From: Clostridia bacterium
GTDB lineage: Bacteria; Bacillota; Clostridia; Oscillospirales; Acutalibacteraceae
NCBI GenBank assembly: GCA_017437165.1
Contig: JAFSBS010000063.1
Coordinates: 1 to 6,117, forward strand
DNA: 6,117 nucleotides
Direction: 5' to 3'
In this document: positions 5,905 to 6,117 of the stretch, piece after piece
Position numbering within the stretch: position 1 is the first letter of the stretch
Layout: each line of letters starts with the position of its first letter
Translations under genes and position numbers: made by a program
The notes under the pieces: model-generated
Told to the model about the DNA's origin: nothing
The model's input: only the letters and a program-made list of their open reading frames with translations
Databases searched by the model: none

Positions 5905-6117
5905 ATATTTTCAACGCGGTGCGAAGTTTGGCACTGCGACTTCTTTTATTGTTATCTAATTCTTTCTGCCCTGCTTTTACGCCACCACTTTTTACTACTG
6001 CTTTTGGTGTTTTCCCACATACACAAACAGGAAAATCTTTAGGGCAAGTACAACCCTGTTTAAGAGTCGCAAAATAATCTTTTACAATTTTATCTTCTAA
6101 TGAATGGAATGTAATTA
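5903..6117 (-). CDS. rsmH: RsmH (MraW), 16S rRNA m4C1402 N4-methyltransferase, C-terminal 70 residues
   Basis: RsmH uses S-adenosylmethionine to methylate N4 of C1402 in 16S rRNA and is typically encoded at the head of the dcw cluster. Only the C-terminal end is present; the gene enters from the high-coordinate edge with no start in view. The frame reads ITFHSLEDKIVKDYF at the edge, the well-conserved RsmH motif with SLEDR/K. It continues with a cysteine cluster (GCTCPKDFPVCVCGK, CxC-x6-CxC) and ends with the family's typical RSRSAKLRTALK near the terminus. The SAM-binding domain lies outside the window. The stop TAA is 10 nt before the ftsL ATG and overlaps its Shine-Dalgarno, so the two are one operon. 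Confidence 0.95.
   Translation of the reverse strand, partial: ITFHSLEDKIVKDYFATLKQGCTCPKDFPVCVCGKTPKAVVKSGGVKAGQKELDNNKRSRSAKLRTALKI

Noticed and set aside
1..6117. A mobile element, defence system, CRISPR array or other novel system in the window
   Set aside because: The whole window is covered by conserved cell wall and division genes with normal order and spacing. No repeats, integrases, transposases or unknown genes are seen.

Overview
This window is a piece of the division and cell wall (dcw) gene cluster of a low-G+C, Gram-positive-type bacterium, most likely a member of the Clostridia (Oscillospiraceae/Ruminococcaceae-like). The reasons are the AT-rich sequence, the gene order rsmH–ftsL–class B PBP–murE–murF–mraY, PASTA domains on the PBP, strong Shine-Dalgarno sites with several TTG starts, and a meso-diaminopimelate-type MurE. 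All genes lie on the minus strand, so transcription runs from high to low coordinates.

In the direction of transcription: the 3' end of rsmH (6117-5903; its 5' part lies outside the window) is followed after 10 nt by an FtsL-like division protein with a long basic N-terminal tail (5892-5263). A gap of about 180 bp then holds an intrinsic terminator (5223-5197) and a near-consensus sigma-A promoter (TTTACA-N17-TATAAT with an extended -10, 5171-5143). This promoter probably drives a second transcription unit: a class B penicillin-binding protein of the SpoVD/PBP2B type with two PASTA domains (5080-2867), murE (2867-1446), murF (1427-72) and the first 25 codons of mraY (75-1). In this second unit the junctions are very tight: TGATG (1-nt overlap), an 18-nt gap, and ATGA (4-nt overlap). 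This suggests translational coupling.

The genes serve one process. MurE and MurF complete the cytoplasmic UDP-MurNAc-pentapeptide, MraY transfers it to the lipid carrier, and the class B PBP cross-links the finished strands, probably at the septum or in the spore. FtsL is a membrane division-complex protein of the kind that works with such PBPs, and RsmH methylates 16S rRNA.

Start sites needed correction in three places. The PBP starts at a TTG at 5080, since its Shine-Dalgarno lies inside the longer open frame. FtsL starts at ATG 5892, since the upstream GTG is inside its Shine-Dalgarno. murF has a TTG start.

I see no mobile elements, CRISPR arrays, tRNA/rRNA genes or unknown genes. This is an ordinary housekeeping region. 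The points most worth a second look are the transcriptional split between ftsL and the PBP gene, a possible redox cysteine pair near the PBP active site, and the long basic FtsL tail.
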